DNA of 64,000 nucleotides from Cephalopachus bancanus (GCA_027257055.1 JAPVLO010000382.1:1116001-1180000), one strand, 5' to 3'; positions 12,725 to 24,339 are shown, counted from the first letter of the stretch. Program-made: numbers and translations. The notes: generated by a model not told the origin, from the letters alone.

Positions 12725-13140
12725 AGTTCAACAAATCAACAAGTTCTTGCTGTGTGCCCAACTTGTGAGTCACTATGAAGTGTGCGAGGGAGTCAGGACT
12801 CAGCCCTTGTCCACAAGGACCAGACACCCCCCCATACACACCCTCCACGCAGGAGACCACACACACACTCTCCAACACAGGAATGTCAGAATAAGAGAAA
12901 AGGCTAAGGGAATAGAAAGACAAGTGCGGGGAGACTGCTCTGGATGCTCAGGGGACATTTTTATCAGGAAGCAGCATTTGAGTTGAACTAAAGAGTACCA
13001 AAGGTATCTAAGGGAAGGAGCAAAGGCACAAAGGTGAGGCAGCGCACAGGACATCAGGGATGGGGAACAGTGCAGCCTGCCAGGAGCAAGAGCTCAGGGA
13101 AGGAGTAGTCAAGAGATAAAGCCAAAAAGACATGCAGAAG
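12725..13140 (-). mobile_element. L2: Antisense L2 relic
   Basis: GTTCTTGCTGTGTGCCCAACTTGTGAGTCACTATGAAG, later GCATTTGAGTTGAACTAAAGAG, AGGAGCAAAGGCACAAAGGTGAGGCAGCG and GAGCAAGAGCTCAGGGAAGG, follow the familiar antisense L2 3' region ('...catttgagcaaagacctgaag...aaggccctgaggtggg...'). It is decayed. A C(7) run lies at 12828-12834. Confidence 0.5.
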
Positions 13141-13144
13141 AATA

Positions 13145-13485
13145 AGGTGCTTAGCTAAGGTGCTTAGACTTAGTGCTGGAGACGTGACAAGAAATGATAG
13201 AAGAATGTCAGGGGAAGGAGATCTCCGATCACTAAATCCAGTTTACTATCGTCTTTGAGGTGAATAAAACTGCAGCTGCCTTTAAGAGCTGTTTGAGAAA
13301 TAAACTGGGCTGGTTTATTACTACATAGAAATTCCTCCTCTGCCTCCCAATATTAGCAAATATGTCGTCTCTGTTGAAAAGTTAAGAACCCAGTTTTATA
13401 ATGATTAAGAAACCAAAGCGCTTACAAAATAACATTCACTGAAAACAGTTTTCTTCTCAATATGAACATTTCCCTGTGGTAACAC
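13145..13485. other. Unique sequence with a small tandem repeat
   Basis: AAGGTGCTTAG occurs twice in tandem at 13145-13170. Nothing else is recognised. Confidence 0.4.
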
Positions 13486-13489
13486 AATC

Positions 13490-14560
13490 CTAAGTACACT
13501 AACCCCAGGCTATTGGCTGAAATGTCTCTCTCCTAGGTCTGCCCCTCTGGTGCTTGCCTTCCTGTTTGCTTTCACTTGCTCCTACAAATGTTGTTCCTTA
13601 TCATCTCTGAGACCCTTCATCTGGAGGCAGCCTTGTCTCCGTTCTCAAATTCTATCTTGCCTCATTTTGGCTGATGAAGGGATATAAGGTTTCCATTCAT
13701 TTTACCTCTCTCCTCCTGCCTCTTCGTTCTTTTCCTCACTTTGCAATCTATCTTTTCTATATCTTAAAATGTCCTCTTCTAGCATTCTTTGTGTCTTCAC
13801 ACTTTCATCCACTTCATTTTACCAAAAACACCTTGACACAAGTCACTGACAGGATGTTCGTGAACAACTCCAGTTGCCTCTTTTTTCCTGCCGTCCTAAT
13901 TTTCTCTGACTGTGCATGACAAGATATCATCTGTTTCTTCTCCATTATGCTGTCTCGCTCATTGCTTACCCTGTGTGCATGTCCTTACTCCACTTGCACC
14001 TGGAGGTCTTTTGCGGCACCTCCTCTTCTACTCTTACCTTCTCGTCACCACTCTTTTTTGTTCTTCATCTTGTCTCTCTGGGGGGTTCATTTCTACTCAG
14101 AGTGTAGCCATGATCCTTCCTCCACTGCCCCCAACTGAGCTAGTGACTCAAGCCTTACTCTTCATTAACCTCCAAGAAAGGCCTGGTTTGACACTTTTAT
14201 CCATCTGTCTAGTTTCCTGGCCTCACTTCAAGGTTAACACATCTGAAATGTTTTCACAAGCTCTTCATGTGCCCTTGTCATTTTCCTTTGTCTAATTTAT
14301 ATTCAGGTCTAAGGCAAACCCTGCTACTTTCTCTAGCACCACATTCTTCAACACCTGATATAACGGCCTAATGTTTTCCAACAACTGTATTTCCTCTGGT
14401 TTCTTCTCTCATTACACATCAAAATACCTCAATCAGAATCATGTTCTACCCCTCTCCTGCGATATACATTTTTCTTTCTTTATTACCTGACATCTCTCCT
14501 ATTCTCCTCTTCCCTTAAGAATCTCCGTAGAGATGTAGTGATGTAGCTTGACAAGAACAT
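13490..14560 (+). mobile_element. L2: L2 LINE relic (reverse-transcriptase region)
   Basis: About 1.07 kb of pyrimidine-rich plus strand. At 13828-13930 the text CTTGACACAAGTCACTGACAGG ... CCGTCCTAATTTTCTCTGACTGTGCATGACAAG lines up with the L2 ORF2 coding strand around the 'VLILLDLSAAFDTVDH' reverse-transcriptase motif. The three overlapping open frames at 13912-14295 are accidents of this C/T-rich composition, not a gene. It is an ancient CR1-clade LINE, without TSDs. Confidence 0.65.
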
Positions 14561-14564
14561 ACCT

Positions 14565-15130
14565 GATTCACGAGCTCCACAGAGTTTATTGAAAGAGGCT
14601 GCTAAGCCTTAACCTTTGCATCGAATTGACCATTCATGCTTTGATATTCACTCATTCTTCTATCATTCTGTGTATTTGTCCATTCCTATGCTAATTCTCC
14701 CAACTGGCATCTGTCTTCTCATTCCAGAGTCAATATGGCTGTTTCTTACACAAATCTCCAATGACAGATGAAGAGATAACATAGAGGGTAACTAGTGACA
14801 TAAGACACATACTGTGTCTCATTTGTCAAGAGGAAGAACACATTGTCTGTCCTGGCAAGCTCTTAAGGAGTAGGTGATTCTGGGTTTATTAAGAAAGTTT
14901 CTCCAGGAGATCTATGCTTTGGAGAAAATGGAAGGGCTCTGGAAGAGGACTGAGTGGAGTACCAGGAAACTCTCTGGAATAGGTCTGGACCAGAGAATCA
15001 GAGAATCAATGTAAGGCACCAAAGCAGGAATTCCCAGCCAATCAAGGAGATGAAAGAGAAGCCAAGTACAACATAACAAAAAATAAAATTTTTTTTAAAA
15101 AATTGGCAAATATGATCTATATTTTAGAGA
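14565..15130. other. Unique sequence, nothing recognised
   Basis: No family recognised. CAGAGAAT occurs twice side by side at about 14992-15008. Confidence 0.4.
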
Positions 15131-15134
15131 CGCA

Positions 15135-15268
15135 TGAGACATAGTGGAAAATTTCTGGATTTGAAAAAGATTTACTATGTGACCTTAAGTACATCTCTTA
15201 GCCTCACTGAACCTCAGAGAAGTGGTTCATCTCCAAAATGGAAGCAGTCATGTCATTTCACAGGATGT
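15135..15268 (+). mobile_element. MIR: MIR SINE
   Basis: ACTATGTGACCTTAAGTACATCTCTTAGCCTCACTGAACCTCAGAGAAGTGGTTCATCTCCAAAATGGAAG is the MIR core in decayed form. Confidence 0.65.
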
Positions 15269-16235
15269 GAGACAAATGTATACAGTATATAACCACCACC
15301 ATAATCAAGATATAGAATATTTCCATCACACAAAAAGTCCCTGTGCTTTTTTGTAATCAATCCCTTAACCTTTTGCCTGATAATCATTAATCTGATTTCT
15401 GTCCCCATAATTTGCTTTTTCTAGAACATTCTGTAAATGAAATAATACCATATACAGTCTTTTGTGTCTCATTTTCTTCATCTGACATAACAGTGTTTGA
15501 TATACCTCAATATTGTTGTATTTATCAGAACTTCCTCCTTTTTATTGCCGAGTAATACTTCTTTGTATGGATCTATCACATATGTTTACCAATTACTTTA
15601 ATGGACATTTAGGGTTTTCCACTTTTGATGATATGAATAAAGTTGCTATAACATTGGCATATGATTCTTAGTGTGGATAGACATTCTCATTTTTCTTAAG
15701 TAGTTATCTGGCAGTGGAATTCCTAGGTTATTGGTTAGGATATTTTTAAATGTATATGAATTTGTCAAACTTTTCCAAAGTGGCTATACAATTTTGCATG
15801 CCTGCCAGCAGTTTTTCCACATTCTTATCAACACTCTTACCAACCTATTCTTTCCAAGGCTGGATAAGTTTTCTTTTCTTCTTTCCTTCTTACATGCCTT
15901 CCTTTCTTCCTTAAAAAAAAAAAAAAATTACACATTTTTCTGGGTGTTTAGTGGTATCTCGGTCAGGTTTTGATGGTTTTGAGTTTTCTGACGTTAATGA
16001 TGCGGGAGATATTTTCATGTGCTTATTTACCATCCTATCTCTAGTTAAATGTCTATTCATGTTCACTTTTTAATTGGGTTGTCTATCTTATTGATCTGAA
16101 GGTCTTCATCTATTCTAGACATTAGTCCTTTATGTATTTGTATGTATTTTATAAATATTTTCTCCCATTGTGTAGCTTATCTTACCATTTTCGTAACAGT
16201 GCCTTTGGGGAGAACATTTGTGTATATCTATGTAT

Positions 16236-16240
<5 letters not shown>

Positions 16241-16288
<48 letters not shown>
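16241..16288. repeat. (CA)24 microsatellite
   Basis: An uninterrupted CA run of about 48 nt, likely polymorphic. It abuts the 3' (tail) side of the antisense Alu that follows. Confidence 0.95.
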
Positions 16289-16292
<4 letters not shown>

Positions 16293-16293
<1 letters not shown>

Positions 16294-16557
16294 TTGAGTT
16301 GGAGTCTTACTCTGTCGCCCAGGCTGGAGTGCAGTGGCACGCTCACAGCCACCCCAGCATTGACCTGTTGGACTCCCGGCTTCCAAGTAACCAGAACTAC
16401 AGGCGCATGCTACCATGCCCAGCTACTTTTTTATTTATTGTAGAAACGGGGTCTCGCCAAGTTGCCCAGGCTGGTCTCAAACCCGCAGGCTCAGGCAATC
16501 CACTCACCTTGGCCTCCCAAGGTGCTGGAATTACAGGCTGAGCCACTGAGCCCGGCC
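16293..16557 (-). mobile_element. Alu: Alu, lineage-specific type, antisense
   Basis: Begins TTTGAGTTGGAGTCTTACTCTGTCGCCC, includes TTTTATTTATTGTAGAAACGGGGTCTCGCC, and ends GGCTGAGCCACTGAGCCCGGCC. The poly(T) tail is missing and replaced by TATATTT after the (CA)n run. Confidence 0.9.
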
Positions 16558-17602
16558 AAAAAAATATTTTTATAAAATCTAACCTATCAACTATTTTTTT
16601 ATATGGTTCATGCTTTTTGTGTATCTAGAAAATCTTTGCCTAAATGTAGTTTATAAAAATCTTCTCTTGTTTCCTTCTAAAAGTTTTTTTGTTTCAGAGT
16701 TTTATAGTTAAAGCTCTATGATATACTTTAGTTAATAAGTTAATTTTTTAATATGGCACAAGGTGTGAGTTAAGGTTCGTGTGTGTATTTTGCATATGAA
16801 TGTACAATTATTTCAGCATCATTTGTTGAAAAGATTATCCTTCCTCTGCTACCTTAGTATCCTTATCAAAAATTGGTCATATGTATGTGGGTCTACTTGT
16901 GGGCTCTTTTATGCCGTGATCACACTGTCTTGATTACTATTGTTTCATAGACCTCTAATTAGTCAGTGTATGTCCTGCAACTTTTTTTTATTCCAGAATT
17001 GTTTTCGTTTATTGGCTTTTCCACATAAATTTTAGAATCAGTTGTCAATTTCTACAAAAAAAATCCTACTGGGATTTTGATAGTTTGTGTTGAATCTGTA
17101 CAAAAATTTGAAAAACATGAATATTTTAACAATATTGAGATGTATAAAATTTATTCCTAAGCATATCATTTTGTATTATTACAAATTTATTTCTTAAATT
17201 TCGATTTCTAATTGTTTCTTCATAGTAAACATAAATACAATTAATTTTGTATTAACCTCATATGCTGTGACCTTACAAAACTATTATACCTTTTAGTAGG
17301 GTTTAGTTTTTTGGGGGGAGGTATATTATTTGGTACTTTCTACATAGATAATCATGTTGCTTGTGAATATAGACAGTGTATTCTTTTTACCTTTTACTTC
17401 TTTTTCTAGCGTAATATCACTGGCTAGGACCTCCAATAAAATTTTTTATAGAGCTAGTTACAGGAAACATACCCATCTTCTTCCTTATCATAGGGGTAGA
17501 GTATTCAGTCTTTCAGCATTAAGTAGGATACTACCTGTAGGATTTTTATACCTTAGGTTGAGGAAGTTCCTTTCTATTTCTAGTTGGATTAAATTTTTAA
17601 AA

Positions 17603-17630
17603 TTGTGTGTGTGTGTGTGCATGTGTGTGT
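17603..17630. repeat. (GT)n microsatellite, interrupted
   Basis: GTGTGTGTGTGTG CATGTGTGTGT at the edge of the ancient L1. Confidence 0.85.
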
Positions 17631-17634
17631 AGTC

Positions 17635-18650
17635 TGTTTCCTTTACATAAAATATTTTTCCACTCTGCTTCAAAATTCCTTCTATGAACTTGGTTGCTCA
17701 GAAAGTACAGATTTAAGAAGGGAGTGGTGCATTTAAATTAGCATGAGTAGTGGTTATTTTGGTTAGCATTTGTGAAATTGACTGAAGAATCACAGAAACT
17801 AAAAAGCCCCCCGAAGGAGGTTATAGCTATTCATGTTGAAGAGTATCAGGTCATTTAAAAAATTGCTACAGAGGAGAAAAAAAAGACGTGAAATTGATGA
17901 GGAGTAAAACACAGTATAAGATGTGAAGAAAGTAGGAGACTAAAATTGTATCAATATTGTTTCCTACACCAAAATTTGGAGAGGGAGAAGTCAGTGACAG
18001 GAAACAATTTAGGAAGTAAGTTCTATGTGTTTGATATCAATTTCGGTAGCAGCACACATAAAATTGTAGGAAATCCTGTAGACAATGAAAAATAAATATC
18101 AAACCACAGAAAAAGAGCAGTCAGGGCCAAAACACGGACTCAACTGTCAACTAGATGAAAATGGTACATGAAAGAAAACTACTTCTAAATTGAGAGCACA
18201 AGTATGTATTCCTAAGAGATCTTCCTGTCTAGCTGGGTGTGGTTAAAAAACCCCCTAAAACTAAGCTTTTCTCCCCATTAATGTGAAAATTTTTGCTCTT
18301 TCTTCCTTCATATCCACTGCACCCTTGATATGAATGCTCTCCCCGGTGGTAGGCCTCGCTTCCTGACCTCACAATCCATGTCCTGACCCACTTTAATCAA
18401 CCCAGTGCTGCTGCTAGCAACGGAATCTGAGATGCACTAGTACCAAGATCTACAGGAAAGCTTAACTAACCAATTCTGTGTGTTGGTTTAGGGATCTGCC
18501 AACCTGCCTAAAATAAGTGTTTTTCTGACATTTTAATAAAGAGTCTCAGAAACTGACTTTTGGAATACAACTCGTTCATAAAACAGAGTATTCATGCAGG
18601 AAGGGAAAAGAAGGAAGGAGAGGTATATAGCTTAGTAGAGAACACATATC
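17635..18650. other. Unique sequence, nothing recognised
   Basis: About 1 kb of unique DNA with purine-rich patches. No exon, RNA gene or repeat family recognised. Confidence 0.4.
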
Positions 18651-18655
18651 TAATG

Positions 18656-18825
18656 CAGTGTTTCTCAAAATAAGATCTCTAGATAACCAGCATCAGAAAC
18701 ACCTGAACACTTTGCAAAATAGGCCACTATCCAGGCCTGGCCCAGACCACCAGGTGATGCAGAATCTCTGGAGACGAAATTTGACAATCTGAATTTTTCA
18801 CAAGTGCCCAGGTTATACTGTTGTG
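18656..18825 (+). mobile_element. MER5A: MER5A-like hAT MITE
   Basis: Starts CAGTGTTTCTCAAAATAAGATCTC, then CCAGCATCAGAAACACCTGAACACTTTGC and CAGACCACCAGGTGATGCAGAATCTCTGG, the MER5A order. The right terminus has decayed, so the end is an estimate. Confidence 0.7.
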
Positions 18826-19092
18826 GATTAAAAATAGAGAAGCCCCGATTAGAAGAGTACAGAAAATTCAATTGTTTCCCAGTTTGATCTACCAGTACAC
18901 ACAAGTCTCAGAGCAGTGTTTTTCAAACCAAGGCCACAACTAGCACTGTTTTTTTAATGGAATGGAATAGAATAGATCAGTTCATGTCATACTGGAAGGG
19001 TAAAGGTTGTTTTCAGTTTTATGTTGACAGGCATATGTGATGGTTTGATGGTAAATGCATTTCTTAATGTATGTCTTAATTGAAACTTTTTG

Positions 19093-19582
19093 AAAAGCCA
19101 TGATTCCATACCTGCACACGTATGTTTATCGCAGCATTGTTCACAATAGCAAGGACCTGGAACCAACCATGCTATCCATCAAAAGAGGACTGGATTAAAA
19201 AAATGTGGTACATATACACAATGGAATACTACGCAGCCATAAAAGAGAACAAAATCATGAATTTCGCAGCAACCTGGATGGAACTGGAATTTATAATACT
19301 GAGTGATCTCTCACAGAAACAAAGATCTGAGTATCACATGTTCTCACTCATAAGTGGTCCTTGAACAACTATCATAATACTATAAGAAAAGGACTGACAG
19401 TGGCAGGAAACTGTGAGGGGGCAGGGAGGGGTAGGGAGGTGGGATTAACGGTAGTCGATATCTGTCTGGGGACGGGGGGGCACACCTCATCAAAAGGGTA
19501 CCTACACAATGCATATTTGTATACCTAACCCCACAATTTTAAAATACAAAATATGTTTTAAAAAAAGAAAAGTCATGGTTCC
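19093..19582 (+). mobile_element. L1: 5'-truncated L1, 3' part of ORF2 plus 3' UTR
   Basis: Body 19108-19567. It starts in ORF2 at ATACCTGCACACGTATG and includes ATGTGGTACATATACACAATGGAATACTACGCAGCC, the hallmark of the ORF2 C-terminal region, then a G-rich 3' UTR. TSD AAAAGCCATGATTCC (19093-19107) and AAAAGTCATGGTTCC (19568-19582), 13 of 15 matching. The ORF2 remnant can be read from about 19122 to 19364. Confidence 0.93.
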
Positions 19583-19584
19583 TA

Positions 19585-20145
19585 TAGTTCATAAAGAGGC
19601 TGCCTCAGCAGAACCCTAAAGATCATCTGTTCCCACAGCTCCACATCATCCCACTTGCTCTGGCTTTGGATTAGGGCTGGGTGTTTGACCAAGCTCAGTC
19701 AACTAGGAAAACTAAAATGTGAATGTGCAGAAGTTAAATAAGTTAGCTGTGGCAATGAACTTCCAAGGCTGAATAGACTGCCAGGATGCAGCTATCATTT
19801 GGGATGACAGTTTTTAAGCAAAGGAGTGTTGATGAGCAAGCAGGAAGGACCAGGTGACAGAGAGAAACAGAGATGGGCACAGTCTTAGAAACAGAGACAA
19901 GGCATAGAGAGTTCTCGTAGCCAGTGGAGAAAAGAGGCAAGGACAGCAGCTGACTGGTTCCTGCCAGCTGTCCAATACTACCCACTATCTCCACCCAGGT
20001 CCTTCTTGAGGGCCATACTCCTTACTCTGTAATAAACTTCCAACCCAGCCAGCTCCAGGGGCTTCAGTGTTTCTTCACCACATGTTTAGAGTATGATAGT
20101 TCCCTAATAGATGGTCACAGAATAAATGCTTACCCATAAACATTT
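19585..20145. other. Unique sequence, nothing recognised
   Basis: Unique DNA. An 83-codon antisense frame at 19743-19994 shows no recognisable domain. Confidence 0.4.
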
Positions 20146-20149
20146 ATAC

Positions 20150-20385
20150 AGTACTCATTATGTGCTGTGCATGCTCCAAGTGCTTCATATACAGTAATTG
20201 GCTTAATTTTCACACAACTCTATGGGTTAGATGCTATGATTAACCCCATTTAACAGACTAGTACAGTGAAGTACAGAAAAGTTAAGTATCCCAAGGTTGC
20301 ATGGCTAATAAATGGAGGAGCTGGGATACAAATGCAGGCAGTTATCTCTAGTATTCATGCTCTTAATCACTCCTCCATGTAGTTT
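20150..20385 (-). mobile_element. MIR: MIR SINE, antisense
   Basis: TACAGTACTCATTATGTGCTGTGCATGCTCC, then CATTTAACAGACTAGTACAGTG, GTTAAGTATCCCAAGGTTGCATGGCTAATAAATGGAGGAGCTGGGATACAAATGCAGG and TCTAGTATTCATGCTCTTAATCAC: nearly full-length reverse MIR. Confidence 0.8.
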
Positions 20386-20542
20386 CTCAAATACCAGAAT
20401 AGGAAAACAGATTATATTTTAAACTGGAAAATAGTTACAAAAATAAGCTAAAATGCTTTATAAAAGGCTTTCTTTTTTTTCAGAAAAAAAAATTTCAATA
20501 CCAAAGAAACAACAACAAAAAAACAAATTAAAAAACCCACAA

Positions 20543-20820
20543 CCGGGCTCGGTGGCTCAGCCTGTAATCCCGCGCCTTTGGGAGGCTGAGGTGAGTGGAA
20601 TGCCTGAGCCCGTGGGTTCGAGACCCGCCTGGGCAGTGAGACCTCATCTCTACAATAAATCAAAAAATCAGCCGGGCGTGGTAGCGTATGCCTGTAATTC
20701 CGGATACTCGGAAGGCTGAGGCGGAAGGATCGTCGGAGCCCAGCAGGTCGAGGCTGCGGTGGCCGGGAGCGGCTACTGCACTCCAGTCTGGGTGACAGAG
20801 TGAGACTCCAACTCAAAAAA
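20543..20820 (+). mobile_element. Alu: Alu, lineage-specific type
   Basis: Good match to the window's Alu consensus (CCGGGCTCGGTGGCTCAGCC; GGTTCGAGACC; CAATAAATCAAAAAATCAGCCGGGCG). A perfect 12-nt TSD AAAAACCCACAA lies at 20531-20542 and 20821-20832. Many CpG sites are intact, suggesting a young insertion. Confidence 0.96.
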
Positions 20821-20834
20821 AAAAACCCACAAAA

Positions 20835-21750
20835 ATCTAGAAAATATCAGTTACTTTTAGAAAAATTTTTCTTAATCTATTAGTATTTACACAGACAAGT
20901 ACACACATTATCAATGTGCATGAATCCCAATGAATTTTTATTCTAAAAATCTACCACTTGTGTTTTTTAATGCCTTCATAATTAAGTACAGAAAATCGTC
21001 AGAGAAAAAAGAAATGTTATCTCTATCCTGGCAACTAAAATAAATCCTAAAAAACTCATATGAAGGGATGAGAGGACAAGACACAGAATTCAACAGGACT
21101 CATAAAAATATCTGCAAAAAGACAGTGTGAACAGAAATAGAAAAATAATTAATAAAAAGAAATGCCAACTCCTAAAAGAATGAATCAGTTCGTAGCCAAA
21201 GTGACCTGCTTTCAGAACACTTTGGGGATTTATCTCAGTCTTACTTACACTTACCCACTCATCAGGACAAGTCATAATTATGGAAAGTGAATAATGGAGA
21301 CTGCAGGTCTCTGGATCTCATATATTTTATTTCTTTGGCACTATCTTGAGAGGAAGAGAGGGCCAACAAATACGCCTAAGGGCCAGTAGCTCTTAGGTAT
21401 TTACTTCCAAAGCATAATTGGCTGCCAACGATTACATTTATATAGCATCTTCCCTCCGAAATGTGAAGAAACCTGTGTCATGTCCTCAAATGTATGGTGG
21501 CCATGGCTCTGTCATAGTGGCGGTGGGCTTAGCCCAGGACTGACGCAGTGCACAGTTCATTTTCAACTGCTTCTATAGGCCATTGGCTCCTTTTACTCAA
21601 TTTCAAATCAAATGAGCAAACAATGAAATAGTTCGATTGACATTGGAACAAGAAGGCAGAGAAATGAGAGAGAAAAAGAAAATGAGTGAAATAGATGGAA
21701 TGCATGCTAAAAGGGACAAATAAACAGTGTGTTCAACCCCAAAATTAATA
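20835..21750. other. Unique sequence, nothing recognised
   Basis: AT-rich first half, more balanced second half (21300-21600). No recognised repeat. I cannot judge conservation without an alignment. Confidence 0.4.
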
Positions 21751-21752
21751 TA

Positions 21753-22776
21753 TAGTCATGCATTGTTTACGGACAGGGATATGTCCTGAGAAATGTATCC
21801 TTAGGCAATTTCATCACTTTGCTTGAACGTCATACAGTGTATTTATACAAACCTAGATGGCACAGCCTGCTACACACCTAGACTGTATGGGATAGCCTAT
21901 TGCTCCTATGCTACAAATACACCATGTTATTGAACGGAATACTGTGGGCAATTGTAGCACATGGCAAGTATTTGTGTATCCAAATATATCTAAATGTAAA
22001 AAGGTACAGTAAAAAGATGCTATAAAAGATTTAAAAAATTACACCTGTCTAGGGCACTTACCATGAATGAAGTTTGTAGGACTGAAAATTGCTCTGGATG
22101 TGTCAGTGAGGAGTGAATGTGAAGACCTGGGACATAACTGCACACTACTATAGACTTTATAAACACTGTATACTTAGGTTACACTACATTTAATTTAAAA
22201 TTTTTATTTCTTTTTTTTAATTAATCGATATTTTTTATTATGGTTTTGTGGGGTACAGTTAAGGGTTAGGTGTACAATTACGTTTCATTCAGGCACCCTG
22301 TTGATAAGAGGTGTTTTCCTATCCCCAGACAGATATTTGCTACTGTTACTCCCATCCCCCTCCCCCCCATAGTTTCCCAGTACCGTCAGTCATTTTCTTA
22401 TAGTATTACATTGGATGTTCAAAAATTTTTATTTCTTCAATACTAAATTAACCTTAACTTACTGCAACTTTTTACTCTATAAACTTTTTAAATGTCTGAG
22501 TTTTTGACTTTTTATAATATAGCCAAAGTTATTTTCCTTCTTTATATTCTTATTCTATAAGCTTTTTTCAATTATTTTTTCCTTTGCTTTTTTAGTATTT
22601 TTTGCTAAAAACGAAGACACAAAAGCACACATTAGCCTAGTTCTACACAGGGTCTTAATCATCAAGACATCACTAGGTGATAAAAATTTTATAACTCTAT
22701 TATAATTGTATGGGACCACCATCATATATATGGTCTGTTTTTAATTGAAATGTCATTTTGTGGTGGCACATGATAG
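21753..22776 (+). mobile_element. Tigger4 (Zombi)-like DNA transposon, longer copy
   Basis: 5' end TAGTCATGCATTGTTTACGGACAGGGATA after TA. The interior matches the short Tigger copy at 11766 (ATACAGTGTA, CCTATTGCTCC..., GGCAATTGTA) and extends into AAAAAGGTACAGTAAAAAGATGC and CTTACCATGAATGAAG. The 3' part reads TTATAATTGTATGGGACCACCATCATATATATGG, reaching degenerate CATGATAG. An L1 tip interrupts it at 22213-22421. No transposase frame remains. Confidence 0.8.
22197..22437 (-). mobile_element. L1: Short L1 3' tip inside the Tigger element
   Basis: Body 22213-22421 (about 209 nt), complement of an L1 3' UTR end (TTTTGTGGGGTACAGTTAAGG onwards). A perfect 16-nt TSD AAAATTTTTATTTCTT lies at 22197-22212 and 22422-22437. 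It is younger than the Tigger host element. Confidence 0.92.
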
Positions 22777-22929
22777 TGGCACATGACACATATTGTAGGC
22801 ACAGAAAACAATTTTGCCATCTACCTATTAAGCTTGATATAGGGCATAAAAAATGCTTTAATATCTAAGTCTGTTAAGGGAATTTTAGGTGAGCAGAGTA
22901 TAATTACCCAACTTAATAACGTTCATCTT

Positions 22930-23095
22930 CCAACTCCTTTATAACCTTTACCTAATTAATTTTCACAAAACCTCTACAAGGTATGCATGTATTAAACACC
23001 CATGTTCTAATGGATAAACCAAGAGCAAGAGGTTAAGTGACTTACCTAAAAACGAAGAGAGAGGCTGGCATGTGAAACCAGAATGTGAACAGCAG
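22930..23095 (-). mobile_element. MIR: MIR SINE, antisense
   Basis: CAAAACCTCTACAAGGTATGCATG, GGATAAACCAAGAGCAAGAGGTTAAGTGACTTACCTAAAAACG and GGCTGGCATGTGAAACCAGAATGTG follow reversed MIR. Confidence 0.7.
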
Positions 23096-23099
23096 AAAG

Positions 23100-24005
23100 T
23101 ATTTCTGTTTCCTAAGACCATGCCAAACCCATTTTTTCCCCAAATTGTTGTGTTTTCAACCTTCTAGCTCTTATGGAATGTCACCAAGGATGGATTTTTT
23201 TACACTGGTAAAATTGGCATACACTTGTCTTTCATTAAAATGACAAAAAGCAGTACATTTCCCACCAATAGATCTGAACCCAGGAAGCTAAAATATCCAG
23301 TGGTAACAGGTGTGGAGATGTACAATTAGGGGAACAATGTTCCCCCTCAGTCACTGCCATTCTGCAGCCTTGTTGTTCAGAAGACCTGATCTTCCCTAGG
23401 CTACTAAGCAAAGCAAGGCAAATAGGCTGATGGCTATTCAATTCCATTAGTAGGGACTGAAATGGTCTTCTACTCTAATTCTGTCCTCTCTGTGCTGAGA
23501 GGACCTGGGACCCTGATGCCCTCAAGAAGGCAGGCTTCCCTCCAGTCCCTGCTGTGTGGATCCTGGCTATACAGTGGGCTTGCCTCACTTCATGGTCTAT
23601 GGACTTCAAACATTCAGGACATTGCGTCAGCACAGATGAATAATGGGTGTCCTTTTTTCCTGGATGTTTTGCCACTCCTTCCAACATCACTGCCCTCTCC
23701 AGTGATTTTCTCTTGCTCCATCTGTCTTTTCCTTTTGTTTTTAACATACCGTGAAGCCTTTAAAAAGCAAACCGCATCCAGGACTCCTGTATTCTGAATC
23801 TCATACTGACTGTTCTATAGCTTCTGAAGCCACGTTGGAGATTTGTAAACTGCAGAGCCTACACTGGGTCTGGAAATCTGACAATCTGCTGCTGACAGGA
23901 GAGTTGCTACCACCACTACCCCACATGCCCAGGGGCAGCCCTAGAGTTTCTATTTAGGAGAGATTCAGGGGCAGCAATCTGGTTACAGGAGGAAGCCAGG
24001 GGACT
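23100..24005. other. Unique sequence, nothing recognised
   Basis: Open frames of up to 111 codons at 23462-23797 on both strands show no recognisable domain. Composition is balanced. Confidence 0.4.
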
Positions 24006-24221
24006 TGTTATAAAGTAGCATTTACATAGCAAACACTATTTTTATTTAGTGAAGGGTGCAGTAAGCGACCAGAGGGGGGGCTCCCAAAATGGCACGGTGA
24101 GGACACACCAGGTCCTAGGTCCCTGCTTCTATGAGCACAATTCCCCACGCGCGCGAATTTCAAACCTTGCTCAAATTTCAAACCTGCAAACCTCCAATCC
24201 TTAGCCAGCTTTGTTATGCGT

Positions 24222-24307
24222 CCAATAGGACCATAACACGGCGTTGGCCCCACCCTACTCCCATGCAGCTCCTCCAATAGGAGCATAGCACGGCCCCTTC
24301 CGGCCCC
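24222..24307 (+). promoter_or_regulatory. Duplicated CCAAT module in LTR U3
   Basis: Two copies of a roughly 20-nt CCAATAGGANCATARCACGG unit, 52 nt apart, each followed by a GC-rich GGCCCC stretch. It resembles a duplicated retroviral enhancer/promoter unit upstream of the TATA-like box at 24317. Binding by NF-Y would be expected of CCAAT boxes, but activity is unknown. Confidence 0.45.
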
Positions 24308-24339
24308 TGTCAGGCTGATAAATACAGCCCTCTCCCCAC

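Larger units (their letters stand above)
15275..17620 (-). mobile_element. L1: Ancient L1 (L1M-type), antisense
   Basis: T-rich plus strand that reads as the reverse complement of L1 3' end and ORF2. Recognisable pieces include TTTCTAGAACATTCTGTAAATGAAATAATACC, TATTGCCGAGTAATACTTCTTTGTATGG, GTCAAACTTTTCCAAAGTGGCTATACAATTTTGC and CAGCATCATTTGTTGAAAAGATTATCCTTCC. No open frame survives. A (CA)n tract and an Alu interrupt it at 16241-16557. Many substitutions make it one of the older L1 classes. Confidence 0.85.

Noticed and set aside
13912..14295. Three overlapping frames that look like a hydrophobic protein
   Set aside because: The stretch is the C/T-rich strand of an ancient L2. Leucine/serine-rich hydrophobic text in three frames is a composition effect.
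16132..16541. Frames encoding (TH)n or (CV)n repeats
   Set aside because: They translate the (CA)n/(GT)n microsatellite and the Alu; the same occurs at 45597-46010.
23462..23797. 111-codon frame and an antisense 90-codon frame
   Set aside because: No domain recognised; both strands open, which points to chance.
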